DNA from: Coleofasciculaceae cyanobacterium SM2_1_6
GTDB lineage: Bacteria > Cyanobacteriota > Cyanobacteriia > Cyanobacteriales > JAAUUE01
Assembly: GCA_012031635.1 (NCBI GenBank)
Contig: JAAUUE010000007.1
Coordinates: 1-33,377 of the forward strand
Direction: 5' to 3'
Length of the DNA: 33,377 nucleotides
The notes under the pieces were generated by a model. The model searched no databases and was not told where the DNA came from. It saw only the letters and a list, made by a program, of their open reading frames with translations. Below are positions 14,564 through 23,600 of this stretch, one piece after another; the first letter of the stretch is position 1; each line of letters opens with the position of its first letter. The position numbers and the translations under genes were made by a program.

Positions 14564-15784
14564 TTGGTTCTAAGAGTTGCTGTGGTAGGGTCTGGTCCGG
14601 CTGGTTCTTCGGCGGCGGAAACGTTAGCAAAAGCTGGAATTGAGACCTTTTTGTTTGAGCGCAAATTAGACAACGCCAAACCCTGCGGTGGAGCGATTCC
14701 TATGTGCATGGTGAGTGAGTTTGACCTCCCCCCCCACATTATCGATCGCAAAGTCCGCAACATGAAAATGATCTCCCCTTCCAATGTTGAAGTGGATATT
14801 AATATAACCAAGCCCGATGAATATATTGGTATGTGCCGCCGAGAAGTTCTCGATGGTTTCCTGCGCGATCGCGCTGCCAAGTTTGGGGCAAAATTAATTA
14901 ACGGGACTGTGCATCAGCTAGATATTCCCTCAAAGAATACTGATCCCTACACCCTCCACTACGCCGATCATTCTAGTGGCAGTCTCGAAGGAGAAGCCAA
15001 AACCCTACAGGTAGACGTGGTAATTGGAGCCGATGGAGCTAATTCCCGCATTGCCAAAGCCATTGATGCCGGGGACTATAACTATGCGATCGCCTTCCAA
15101 GAACGCATCCGTCTCCCAGAGGACAAAATGGCTTACTACGAAAACCTTGCCGAAATGTATGTGGGGGATGATGTCTCTACGGACTTCTACGCTTGGGTAT
15201 TCCCCAAATATGACCATGTAGCCGTTGGCACTGGCACCATGAAAGTCCACAAAGCTACCATCAAGCAACTCCAAGCTGGCATCCGCACCCGGGCAGCAAA
15301 AAAACTTGCTGGTGGTGAAATCATCAAAGTCGAAGCGCATCCAATCCCCGAGCATCCCCGTCCTCGGCGGGTTGTGGGTCGGGTTGCCCTCGTGGGTGAT
15401 GCCGCCGGAACCGTGACCAAATCCTCTGGGGAAGGCATCTACTTTGCAGCCAAGTCTGCCCGGATGTGCGCTGAAGCAATTATTGAGTTTTCTAACCAAG
15501 GCACCCGGATTCCTACGGAAGAAGAACTAAAAATTTACATCAAACGCTGGGATCGCAAGTATGGCTTAACCTACAAGGTCTTGGATATTCTGCAAACTGT
15601 CTTCTATCGCTCCAATGCGACCCGGGAAGCCTTTGTGGAAATGTGCTCTGATAAAGATGTGCAAAAACTAACCTTTGATAGCTATCTCTACAAAACTGTG
15701 GTGCCGGCTAATCCCCTGATTCAAATGAAGATCACGGCGAAAACGATCGGTAGCCTCCTCCGGGGTCATGCTCTTGCCCCCTAA
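14564..15784 (+). CDS. chlP: Geranylgeranyl reductase ChlP
   Basis: This 406-residue flavoenzyme reduces the geranylgeranyl group to phytyl using NADPH, on chlorophyll or on geranylgeranyl diphosphate, providing phytol for chlorophyll and tocopherol. The N terminus LRVAVVGSGPAGSSAAETLA is the FAD dinucleotide-binding fold. DNAKPCGGAIPMCMVSEFDL near residues 36-55, IGADGANSRIAKAI and VALVGDAAGTVTKSSGEGIY are hallmarks of ChlP. Length matches cyanobacterial orthologues. The start is TTG: AGGGAG lies 7 bases before it and the family begins M-x-LRVAVVGSG exactly there. A rho-independent terminator follows. The gene is transcribed alone and divergently from the hydrolase-like gene. Confidence 0.96.
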   Translation: MVLRVAVVGSGPAGSSAAETLAKAGIETFLFERKLDNAKPCGGAIPMCMVSEFDLPPHIIDRKVRNMKMISPSNVEVDINITKPDEYIGMCRREVLDGFLRDRAAKFGAKLINGTVHQLDIPSKNTDPYTLHYADHSSGSLEGEAKTLQVDVVIGADGANSRIAKAIDAGDYNYAIAFQERIRLPEDKMAYYENLAEMYVGDDVSTDFYAWVFPKYDHVAVGTGTMKVHKATIKQLQAGIRTRAAKKLAGGEIIKVEAHPIPEHPRPRRVVGRVALVGDAAGTVTKSSGEGIYFAAKSARMCAEAIIEFSNQGTRIPTEEELKIYIKRWDRKYGLTYKVLDILQTVFYRSNATREAFVEMCSDKDVQKLTFDSYLYKTVVPANPLIQMKITAKTIGSLLRGHALAP

Positions 15785-15825
15785 GATGGTTCTGGACTCA
15801 CCCCAAATTATTGATTAAATGCTAC

Positions 15826-15850
15826 TCCCCCAGTTTTAGGGGGATTTTTT
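15826..15850 (+). terminator. Rho-independent terminator after chlP
   Basis: TCCCCC, a seven-base loop AGTTTTA and GGGGGA form a stem, followed by six T. It stands 42 bases after the chlP stop and fits its transcription direction. Confidence 0.85.
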
Positions 15851-15895
15851 ATTGCGTCTTCTTGGCTATTGAAATTAGCTACTACTTACTAAAAG

Positions 15896-16147
15896 CTACT
15901 TAATTCTTAATTGCCAACATTTCTCTAAAAACTTTCCCAATTTTACCGGGGAGATAGTAACCTGCCGAGTCACACTCCAGACTTGGAGCAGTTGGGTGGG
16001 ATTGGAGATTTGAACCTTGATGGGTTGATAGAGACTGCATTGGCAAGGGATATCTAGCTCCTGGAGTCGTTGGTATACTTGCCATCGGTCTAATCCGAGG
16101 AGATCGATCGAATGCTCTGCCGATAGGGGTAAAGAGGGAGGATTCAT
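15896..16147 (-). CDS. Asr1405/Asl0597-type small protein
   Basis: The 83-residue protein resembles a conserved cyanobacterial family of unknown function. The characteristic segments are LDRWQVYQRLQELDIPCQCS, then QPIKVQISNPTQLLQVWSV, then a C-terminal LGKFLEKCWQL. Three Cys (CQC and CW) are conserved-looking and could bind a metal, but this is not established. No membrane segment or signal is present. It is convergent with chlP, which ends about 110 bases away beyond a terminator, and is divergent from the dps gene. The family name is recalled from annotations of Nostoc homologues. Function unknown. Confidence 0.75.
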   Translation of the reverse strand: MNPPSLPLSAEHSIDLLGLDRWQVYQRLQELDIPCQCSLYQPIKVQISNPTQLLQVWSVTRQVTISPVKLGKFLEKCWQLRIK

Positions 16148-16450
16148 AGTGGCATTAGGCTGTTAGGCTAAATTGTTAGAACAGAAACCTTGGGAATGAA
16201 TAGAAATTAGTATAGCATTATCTCTCAATTTATTGCTAGTTATTCTCAATTAATCTTTAGGTTAATAATAAATTAAGGCGAAAAAACCGTAGATTGAGAG
16301 TCGCTATTCTCAATTAACCTGTGTTATTGTTTGATAAGTGCTACCTAGAAATTGTTAAGTCAAGTTAATTTGCAAGTCTTTTGTTAGGAGCTTTTCTTGG
16401 ATTTCTTCGTAATTGCTGATGTCTATATAATGAGGGAAAACTAGAAACTT
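16148..16450. other. AT-rich divergent intergenic region upstream of dps
   Basis: This region of about 300 bases separates the Asr1405-like gene from dps. TATTCTCAATTAA occurs twice in direct orientation (16241-16253 and 16305-16317), and CTCTCAAT near 16222 has its inverse ATTGAGAG near 16292. These could be binding sites for an iron or oxidative-stress regulator of dps, but I cannot match a known consensus. No coding frame is seen. Confidence 0.4.
16426..16431 (+). promoter_or_regulatory. Candidate -10 element for dps
   Basis: A perfect TATAAT lies 19 bases before the dps start codon. No good -35 element stands at 17 bases upstream, which fits an activator-dependent or alternative-sigma promoter. 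With so short a leader, transcription would start within about 10 bases of the ATG. Confidence 0.4.
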
Positions 16451-17002
16451 ATGTCTATCACCCAGGGTTTAGTCCGTGCTTTCGGTGAAATTGGAAATAA
16501 TCCGGTTTTATTAGAAAAGAGTGTCACCGCACCAATCTGCGAGGGCATGAATGTTTTGTTGGCAAGTTTTCAGGCTTTGCATCTGCAATACCAAAAGCAT
16601 CATTTTGTAGTTGAGGGTTCCGAGTTTTATTCCTTGCACGAATTTTTTGCAGATAGCTCCAAAGATGTCCAAGGCTATGTCCATGATTTGGGGGAACGTC
16701 TCAATGGCTTGGGGGCAGTGCCTGTGGCTAGTTTTAGTAAGTTGGCTGAGTTGTGCTGTTTTACACCAGAAGCAGATGGCATCTATGACTGTCGGCAAAT
16801 GCTAGAACATAATCTGGCAGCCGAAAAAGAAGTCATCCAAGTCCTCCGCCGTCAAGCGGCTCAAGCAGAAAGTCTCGGCGATCGAGCCACTCGCTACCTC
16901 TACGAAAAGTTTCTTCTCGAAACGGAAGACCGGATGTTCCACCTCGACCACTTCCTCGCCCCCGACAGCCTCACCAAGAGTTTTGTTGGTATTAATAACT
17001 AA
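16451..17002 (+). CDS. dps: Dps family DNA-protection/iron-storage protein
   Basis: The 183-residue ferritin-like protein should form a dodecamer that oxidises and stores iron and protects DNA from peroxide. The ferroxidase region is [20 protein letters not shown], preceded by the first helix [11 protein letters not shown]. The C-terminal helices ([20 protein letters not shown] and [14 protein letters not shown]) are normal. The E-x-x-D-x-M-F-H-L-D-H segment and the length match cyanobacterial DpsA-type proteins. The start ATG follows a TATAAT by 19 bases. No operon partner: a small mobile element begins 29 bases after the stop. Confidence 0.92.
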   Translation: MSITQGLVRAFGEIGNNPVLLEKSVTAPICEGMNVLLASFQALHLQYQKHHFVVEGSEFYSLHEFFADSSKDVQGYVHDLGERLNGLGAVPVASFSKLAELCCFTPEADGIYDCRQMLEHNLAAEKEVIQVLRRQAAQAESLGDRATRYLYEKFLLETEDRMFHLDHFLAPDSLTKSFVGINN

Positions 17003-17031
17003 TCGACATTGCTCAATATTGGACAATATTA

Positions 17032-17216
17032 GAGGATGTCTGAAAAGGGATGATCTGTAGTATTTCGCACTCAGAGATCCCTCCTATAGCCCACCTTCAA
17101 AAGGGGGGAAGCAGATTCAAAGTCCCCTTTTTGTTGGCGTAGCCTTCCCGTAGGGTAGGGGGATTTAGGGGGATCAAAACTTTTGCCACCCACAGTAAGA
17201 CTTTTCAGGCATTCTC
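17032..17216. mobile_element. MITE-like element, family 2, copy B (TTA duplication)
   Basis: This 185-bp element begins GAGGATGTCTGAAAAG and ends with the inverse of GAGAATGCCTGAAAAG (14 of 16 positions). TTA flanks both ends. The interior differs from copy A and holds a C/G-rich palindrome (AGTCCCCCTTTTT and GGGGGATTTAGGGGGATC) interrupted by TTGGCGTAGCCTTCCCGTAG. No protein is encoded. Confidence 0.75.
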
Positions 17217-17265
17217 TTAGCCAAGGCTACTCCTAATCAGCAACGCTAAAGTTATTTGATAAAAA

Positions 17266-18203
17266 ATGGCTGAATATCTACCAGAGTATTTACCAGAGAT
17301 TCTTGCCCTAGACTTTGATGGGGTAATTTGTAATGGGCTGCGGGAATATTTTGAGATTGCTTGGCGGGTCTATCTCCAAGTTTGGCGGGGACAGGGAATT
17401 AAGGAAAATTGGCGGCAGGCTTTTTATAATTTACGCCCGGTGGTAGAAACTGGTTGGGAAATGCCGCTGGTGTTGCGGGCTTTGGAGTTGGGGTTTAGTG
17501 AGGCGAGTATTTTGCTTGATTGGGGGCGATCGCCTCCCAGATCGTAGCTACAGAGAATATTGATCCCAAATTAATCGCCAAGTTAGTAGACGGTTTACGA
17601 GATCAGTGGATTGCGGAAGATGTGGCAGATTGGTTGAGCTATCACGAGTTTTATCCCGGTGTCGTAGCAGCAATCCAAAAACTCCAGACCCAAAACCTCA
17701 CCATCCTAATTATCAGCACCAAAGAAGGGCGATTTATTCAACAATTGTTGCAGCAAGCTGGGGTTGAGCTGCCAAGGGAGGCAATTTTGGGCAAGGAATA
17801 CAAGCGTCCCAAGGCAGAAATTCTCCAAGATTTATTAGAATCTCGATCGAGTAATCTCTCCAGTAATATCCCTAGCCATCTTTTAAGTAATCTCTCCAGC
17901 AATATCCCCAGAAATATTTGGTTTGTGGAAGACCGCCTCAAAACCCTAGAGCAAATTGCCAAAATGCCAGCCCTAGGGGGGGTAAAACTATTCCTTGCGG
18001 ACTGGGGTTATAATACCCAAGCTATGCGGGATCAGGTAGTCAATCAAGTAGGGAATTTTGCAGGGGATCGATCGCTAGAGACTTCCCCAGCTAATCCTCC
18101 AGATAATTCTACAGATCATGATTACAGCAGTTCCTTTAATAACTCTTCAATTAAACTAATTTCTTTAGAAACTTTTGGGCAAAACTTAAAAAATTGGCTA
18201 TGA
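17266..18203 (+). pseudogene. HAD-superfamily hydrolase, split by a one-base frameshift
   Basis: Two frames (17266-17547 and 17520-18203) together encode about 312 residues. HAD motif I is LALDFDGVICNG near residues 14-25 (nucleophile Asp and acid/base Asp). Motif II is ILIISTKEGRF in the second part. The motif III Lys is around YKRPKAEILQD, and motif IV is IWFVEDRLKTL. A cap region separates motifs I and II. The break lies at the G run 17522-17526. One more G gives LLDWGAIASQIVATE, continuous with both halves. An internal repeat of period 36 bases (SSNLSSNIPSHLLSNLSSNI) expands a loop before motif IV. HAD enzymes are mostly phosphatases; the substrate is unknown. The lesion may be a sequencing error. 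Confidence 0.83.
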
Positions 18204-18277
18204 ACAGGTTGAGTCGACCATTCTGCAAATGGCATCGAATCTCTGGGATTATTTGCAAGGTTAAGCAGGTTTTTGAG

Positions 18278-18961
18278 CTAATCTGGATTCACCCCTAGGG
18301 CTAGGAGTTGGGCTAATAGCCTGTCGGCACGTTGACGCTCCTGCTCAGCACGTTGGGATTCCTGCTCAGCACGTTGGGATTCCTGCTCGGCACGTTGGCT
18401 GAGTTCGAGGGTGGTGAGGAATTTTTGACCATCGGGACGATAAATCTCAAGGATTTCTTCGTTCAAAGCAAATCTGATTTGCAATCTGGGGCTAACCCAA
18501 TTACCAGTATCCTCAATGATATTTAGGCGTTGATTTTGTCGATACAAGCCATGGAAGTCATTTTTGTCAGGGTCGTAGATGTAGTATTCCTCTACGCCAT
18601 AGTTGTCATAGAACTGGAGCTTTTTGGTCATTTCCTTCAGACGATTACCGGGGGAAAGAATTTCAAATACGACTTGGGGGGGGATGTTGCTTTCTCTCCA
18701 TTGCTGATAGGAGCCACGATCGCCCTTGGGGCGTGCAAAGGCAACCATCACATCAGGGGCGACCCGAATTTCTGGTTTACCTTGGACAGGATACCATAGC
18801 AGATCGCCAGCAACAAATACGTTAGCATCATTGGCAAAGAGTAGTTCTAGGTTTTCTTTGATGAAGACAATCCAACGGAATTGCTGGGTGTTATCTGCCA
18901 TGGGCTGACCGTCACTGTCGGGATAAACGATTTTCCGGTTGGTTAATGGTGCATTAGTCAT
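18278..18961 (-). CDS. Uma2 family endonuclease-fold protein
   Basis: The protein has 227 residues from ATG; an in-frame TTG five codons earlier is possible. The Uma2 (PD-(D/E)XK-like) core spans residues about 15-180: LWYPVQGKPEIRVAPDVMVA with the metal-binding Asp, then PQVVFEILSPGNRLKEMTKK with the Glu-x-x-Ser part, then VEEYYIYDPDKND. The C-terminal region is a coiled coil built of the seven-residue unit SQRAEQE repeated three to four times, encoded by a 21-base tandem repeat. Such proteins are very numerous in cyanobacteria and their substrate and role are unknown; defence or repair is guessed. It is convergent with the HAD gene. Confidence 0.88.
   Translation of the reverse strand: MTNAPLTNRKIVYPDSDGQPMADNTQQFRWIVFIKENLELLFANDANVFVAGDLLWYPVQGKPEIRVAPDVMVAFARPKGDRGSYQQWRESNIPPQVVFEILSPGNRLKEMTKKLQFYDNYGVEEYYIYDPDKNDFHGLYRQNQRLNIIEDTGNWVSPRLQIRFALNEEILEIYRPDGQKFLTTLELSQRAEQESQRAEQESQRAEQERQRADRLLAQLLALGVNPD
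18327..18402. repeat. 21-bp in-frame tandem repeat in the Uma2 gene
   Basis: Three full 21-base units and a partial fourth, starting GCACGTTG and containing CCTGCTC, encode the SQRAEQE heptads of the coiled-coil tail. Units two and three are identical or nearly so, so copy number may vary between strains. Confidence 0.85.
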
Positions 18962-19087
18962 TATCTTAACTCGCAATTAGTGTCACCTAATTTCTAATTT
19001 AACATAGTTAAAAATAGTTAAAAATATTAACTTGAGGCAACAAAAAATATGGCGTTTATCTTCACTGGATACTTTGCAAACAACTTT

Positions 19088-19972
19088 TTAGGCTCGTTGG
19101 CTTAGCCTCCCTGAAGGGGAATCGCTAGAGGTGGAACTAGAAGAAAGTTTGAGATTGAGAATCGAGAGAAGAAAAATAGCCAGAAACATCACCAGCCCGA
19201 TCGCACAGGCGTAGCTAATTTCTAGATTATTAAAAGCCTGTTCGTAGAGATAATAAACCAAAGTTTTCGAGCTATTCAGGGGGCCACCTTGGGTCATAAT
19301 AAAAACTTCTTCAAATACTTTAATCGCCGAAATTGCCGAAATTACGCCCACCAGTAACAGGTAGGGACGCATCAACGGCAGGGTAATACTCCAATGTTTG
19401 CCAACCCCATCCACCCCATCGATCGCCGCCGCCTCGTACAATTCCTGCGGAATAGATTGTAAGCCTGCTAAGTAAATAAGCATGTAATAACCCAATCCTT
19501 TCCAGACAGTTACCCCCATCACACTAAAAAGCGCCCACCGGGGACTAGTTAACCAAGGAATTGCCTCCAGATTAAATATTTTTAAGAATTGATTAAAAAG
19601 CCCATTAGAACTATAAAGCCACCGCCAGGCAATCCCAGCCACAACCATCGAGATCACCACTGGGGTATAAAAAGCCGCCCGAAACCAATTAATTCCCCAT
19701 AATTTCCGGTTAATGAGAATAGCCAACAGTAGAGGGATAATAACCAAAACGGGAACCACCACAACTAAATAGAGCAGGCTATTACCGAGGGTTTTCCAAA
19801 ACACCGGATCAGCCCACAATCTCTGGAGGTTGGTGGAGCCGACCCACTGGGGAGCTTGAGTCAGGTCGTATTCATAGCGGGTGAAGCTGAGAAAAAAAGC
19901 TTGTCCCGCAGGTAAAAATACGGTTAATAACAAAATCAAAAAAGCTGGAAGCAGGAATAAATAGGGGATCAT
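19088..19972 (-). CDS. Sugar-type ABC transporter permease (MalF/UgpA-like), without partners
   Basis: The 294-residue inner-membrane protein has six predicted helices, beginning IPYLFLLPAFLILLLTVFLP. The cytoplasmic EAA loop that docks the ATPase reads ELYEAAAIDGVDGVGKHWSI followed by TLPLMRP, and IKVFEEVFIMTQGGPLNSSK is typical of MalF/UgpA-type carbohydrate permeases. A second permease and a binding protein would normally be adjacent, but none is in the window. The UgpC/MalK-like ATPase 4.3 kb away could serve it. The last ten residues (SPSGRLSQRA) come from a GC-rich repeat-like sequence (CCTCCCTGAAGGGG), so the C terminus may have been extended by a repeat insertion. Confidence 0.87.
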   Translation of the reverse strand: MIPYLFLLPAFLILLLTVFLPAGQAFFLSFTRYEYDLTQAPQWVGSTNLQRLWADPVFWKTLGNSLLYLVVVVPVLVIIPLLLAILINRKLWGINWFRAAFYTPVVISMVVAGIAWRWLYSSNGLFNQFLKIFNLEAIPWLTSPRWALFSVMGVTVWKGLGYYMLIYLAGLQSIPQELYEAAAIDGVDGVGKHWSITLPLMRPYLLLVGVISAISAIKVFEEVFIMTQGGPLNSSKTLVYYLYEQAFNNLEISYACAIGLVMFLAIFLLSILNLKLSSSSTSSDSPSGRLSQRA

Positions 19973-20009
19973 GGGCTAAAATTTCGAGTATAAATTTACT
20001 TTTTCTGGA

Positions 20010-20105
20010 CTATTGCCGGCTAAATGATGTTACCCGTCTGCGGTGAGTGAAATACCCGATGCCGAGAAGCAATCTAATTTAGCAAGTGATTTAGAATCGC
20101 CAGAT
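20010..20105. repeat. Family-3 palindromic repeat element, decayed copy
   Basis: The stretch aligns with the element at 20226-20319 (shared TAAATGATGT, ACCCG, AGCAATCTAATTTAG and TGATTTAG segments) but with many substitutions. It lies 37 bases upstream of the permease start. Confidence 0.6.
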
Positions 20106-20143
20106 CAAAAGAAATTAAATTATAGTTTAAACAATCTTTAATT

Positions 20144-20187
20144 TGGTAATTGACTGGTAATTGACTGGTAATTCACTGGTAATTGAC
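20144..20187. repeat. Four tandem copies of an 11-bp unit
   Basis: TGGTAATTGAC is repeated four times without gaps; the third copy has one change (TTCAC). One unit is about one helical turn, so sites would lie on the same face of DNA. It stands between the two family-3 elements in the 386-base non-coding gap upstream of the permease. Confidence 0.85.
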
Positions 20188-20225
20188 TTATGCGTTTATT
20201 TAGATAAACCTTAGCTACCTTGGAG

Positions 20226-20319
20226 CTATAGCAATCCTAAATGATGTCACCCGCCGCAGGCGGGTGGAACAACTTACCAGAAACAATCTAATTTAGAAAA
20301 TGATTTAGGATCGCTATAG
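20226..20319. repeat. Family-3 palindromic repeat element, best copy
   Basis: The 94-bp element has inverted ends: CTATAGCAATCCTAAATGAT on the left and the reverse complement of CTATAGCGATCCTAAATCAT on the right, 18 of 20 identical. An inner hairpin CACCCGCCGCAGGCGGGTG follows the left end. Related copies occur at 13081-13176 (inverted) and 20010-20105. Probably a non-autonomous mobile element. Confidence 0.8.
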
Positions 20320-20358
20320 ATCTTCAGTAAAAAACACCGGTTCATAAATAATTAATTA

Positions 20359-20568
20359 ATGGATTCTTTAGAATTAACAGTAGAATTAACGATGAACTCA
20401 AAATCCCTTGGTTTTTTATCTAGTGAGAATGTTAAAACTCGTGAGAATACGGAGAAAGGTAAAGGTTATCTGTGGCAAGATAGAAGGTATTGCTTAGATT
20501 TGTTGGCATTTTGGGGGCTACTTCCAGAAGCAGTGATTCTTTGGGATTTACCTATGGAATTTACCTAG
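20359..20568 (+). CDS. Doubtful 69-residue open frame upstream of the GGDEF-EAL gene
   Basis: ATG to TAG encodes 69 residues including RRYCLDLLAFWGLLPEAVIL. No ribosome binding site precedes it and I recognise no family. It might be the displaced N terminus of the next gene, but joining the two requires loss of one base or gain of two, not the simple single-base gain that repairs the other split genes here. It may be a chance frame. Between it and the next gene only the tandem 12-mer CTAGAAATTATT (two copies from 20624) stands out. Confidence 0.2.
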   Translation: MDSLELTVELTMNSKSLGFLSSENVKTRENTEKGKGYLWQDRRYCLDLLAFWGLLPEAVILWDLPMEFT

Positions 20569-20656
20569 TGGAGCGATCGTCTATGGCAATCAGTATTGGT
20601 GTAAAATTGTCGGTATTTCTGCTCTAGAAATTATTCTAGAAATTATTAATCACAGG

Positions 20657-23600
20657 TTGCAAGATTTTGTCCAAGCCGAGGAGCCAGATTTCCTGTTATC
20701 TAATCAGCCCTTGGCAAATATTCCGGTGTGTCTGCGGCGATCGCAGGAATCTAATACTTCGATAACTACCCTAATGACTACGATGAGGAGCAGGGCGATC
20801 GCTCTACACAAAAAACTAGTCCTGAGTATGTTTACCCTAATTTCTCCCCAACTAACCTCTACCCACGCATCACTGTCAGTCTTGATGCACAATTTACAGG
20901 GCATGATTTATACAAGCGACAATAATCCTAATTATAATTTGATCTTTGTTAGCGATGGTTGTGAAAAGCTGACAGGCTATACCGCCGCCGAATTAATGGG
21001 GGAGATTTTTACAGGACTTGATGGCATTACTCACCCCGAAGACCGGGCCTACGTGCATCAAACAATTAAAGAGGCGGTAGCCAAGCAACAGCCCTACGAA
21101 TTACATTATCGCCTTGTGGTTCGATCGGGAGAAATCAGGTGGGTGTGGGATCAAGGCATCGGCATTTTTAACCCCCAAGGTGAACTCCAGACCCTAGAGG
21201 GTTTTATTAGTGATATTTCGGCAATGAAGCAAGCAGAGGCAAAGATTTCGCTATTGCAGGATTTGACTCAGGTAATTGGGGAGGCAGTGGATTTTTCGGG
21301 AGCGATGACGGCGACTCTCCAGAGGGTATGTCAAGCGACCCATTGGCAGTACGGAGAGGCTTGGGTTCCCGGAGGGGATGGAACATTTCTGCAAGCCAGT
21401 CCCGCCTGGTATGTCCACATCAAAGACCCCGCCCAGCAAGCTCTAGAGCAGAAGTTTCTCTTGGCTCGTCGAGAAATTCAAAAGTTTACCTTTCAAAAAG
21501 GGGAAGGTTTGGTGGGGCAGGTGTGGTCGGGGCGATCGATCTGGATGGATAATGCCTCCACCTCCGCAGATTTTAAGCGGCGGGAGATAGCCCAAGTCCT
21601 AGGACTAAAGGCGGCGGTGGGAGTCCCCGTCCTCGCTGGGGAAGAAGTAGTCGCTGTGTTAGTGTTTTTTATGCTGCAATCTCGCCCCGAAGATGAGTCT
21701 TTGATGCAATTAATTAGTGCGGTGGCGGCTCAGTTGGGAGTAGCGCTACAACGGAAGCAAGCTGTGGCAGACCTAGAAGAGAGTCAACGCCGCTTGAGTA
21801 CCTTGATTGATTCCCTGCCGGGCATTGCCTTTGTGTGTCGTAGCGATCCTTTTTGGGCAACTACCTACATGAGTGAGGGCTGCCTGAAACTAACGGGCTA
21901 TCGGAGTGAGGAACTGCTGGGCAGTGTGTCTCTCTACCAAGGTTTGGCGCACGCTAAAGACCGAGCCAGCATTGATAATGACATTGCTGAGGCTCTGGCT
22001 CAACAGCAACCCTACGTGGTGGAATACCGAATTCGGACTAAAACTGGAGCGACTAGATGGGTTTGGGAAAAAGGTCAGGGAGTTTTTGATGAAACGGGCG
22101 CAGTGATTGGCATTGAAGGTTTTATTACCGATATTAGCGATCGCAAACATTCAGAAACCATCCAAGATCAACTTTTCCTTGCCCTCCAACAAGCTGAGGA
22201 AAGCTATCGGAGTATTTTTGAAAATGCCATGGAAGGAATCTTCCAATCCACGCCCCAAGGCAACTATATCCGGGTCAATCCCGCCCTTGCCAAAATCTAT
22301 GGCTACCCTTCTACCACAGAACTGGTCAATAGCCTGACCAATATTGGACAACAGCTCTACAAAGACCCCCGCCGTCGGCAGGAATTTCAGGATTTATTGC
22401 GGGAGCATGATTTTGTCGCAGATTTTGAATCAGAAGTTTACCGTTACGATGGCTCTTTGATCTGGATTTCGGAAAATGCTAGAACCGTGCGGGATGAACT
22501 GGGAAATTTGCTGCACTACGAAGGGACAGTACAGGATATTACCGAGCGCAAACGGGACAAGGAACAACTCCAAAAACAAGCCCTCTACGATGTGCTTACG
22601 GGTCTGCCCAACCGGGCTTTATTCCACCGCCGCCTCAGCCAAGCCCTAGAAAAACTCCGTCTCTCCCCTGACTACAAATTTGCGGTATTGTACATTGACC
22701 TCGATCGCTTCAAGGCAGTCAATGATAGCTTGGGGCATGGGATTGGTGATCTACTCTTACAAGCCATCTCTAGGGTTTTGGAGAGTTGTGTCCGCAATGG
22801 AGACACCGTGGCGCGCTTGGGGGGCGATGAATTTACCATTTTGCTGGAGGGGATCAAGGATATTAGTTATGCCACCCAGATCGCTGAGCGCATCCATCGC
22901 AGTCTGCGATCGCCCTTTAACCTAGAAGGGAATGAGGTCTTTAGTGGTGCTAGTATCGGCATTATCATGAGTTCGGAGGTGACAGAAAGCCCCGATGCGC
23001 TGTTGCGGGATGCAGACACCGCCCTGTATCGAGCCAAGGCTTTGGGGAAGGGACGCTACGAAGTTTTTGATCAGGAAATGCACAAAACCGCCGTGGAATT
23101 GTTGCAACTAGAAGATGATATCCGCCAAGCCGTGGAGACGATCGCCGTCCAAGAGCGCCAGTATAGCGAAGATATCACCGAGATCAATTGGCAAATTCCC
23201 AAGGAACACGATCGCAACTGCAATGGCAAATCCGAGGATCTAGTACCCAAGCAGTTCCAAGTCTACTACCAGCCCATTATTTCCCTGACTACTGGCAAAA
23301 TCAAGGGATTTGAAGCTCTGCTCCGGTGGCAACATCCGATCCGGGGCTTTGTTCACCCGGATAAATTTATTCCCCTCGCCCAAGAAACGGGACTATTAAT
23401 CCCCATTGGTTGGTGGCTCCTCCGCCATGCCTGCTGGCAACTCCGCATCTGGCAGTTAGAGTTTGTGGTCAAAAATACTGCTTTCGATCGTGCTGCCCAA
23501 AACCTTACCCAAAACCTTACCCAAAACCTTAACCCCAATTCTCCACCGCAGCGACTACGTACCAACCCAGAAAAAACTTCACACCTATTCCCCCCTTGGA

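Noticed and set aside
17850-17921. Repeat of period 36 bases as a CRISPR-like array
   Set aside because: There are only two copies and they lie in frame inside the HAD gene, encoding SSNLSSNIP twice. No CRISPR array with regular repeats and spacers is seen anywhere in the window.
18332-18908. Plus-strand open frames opposite the Uma2 gene
   Set aside because: They are antisense to a well-supported gene and arise from its 21-base repeats.
20359-20656. Fourth split gene: the 69-residue frame as N terminus of the GGDEF-EAL protein
   Set aside because: Adding one base in any nearby run leads into a frame that stops near 20627. Reaching the GGDEF-EAL frame would need a loss of one base or a gain of two, unlike the other three cases.
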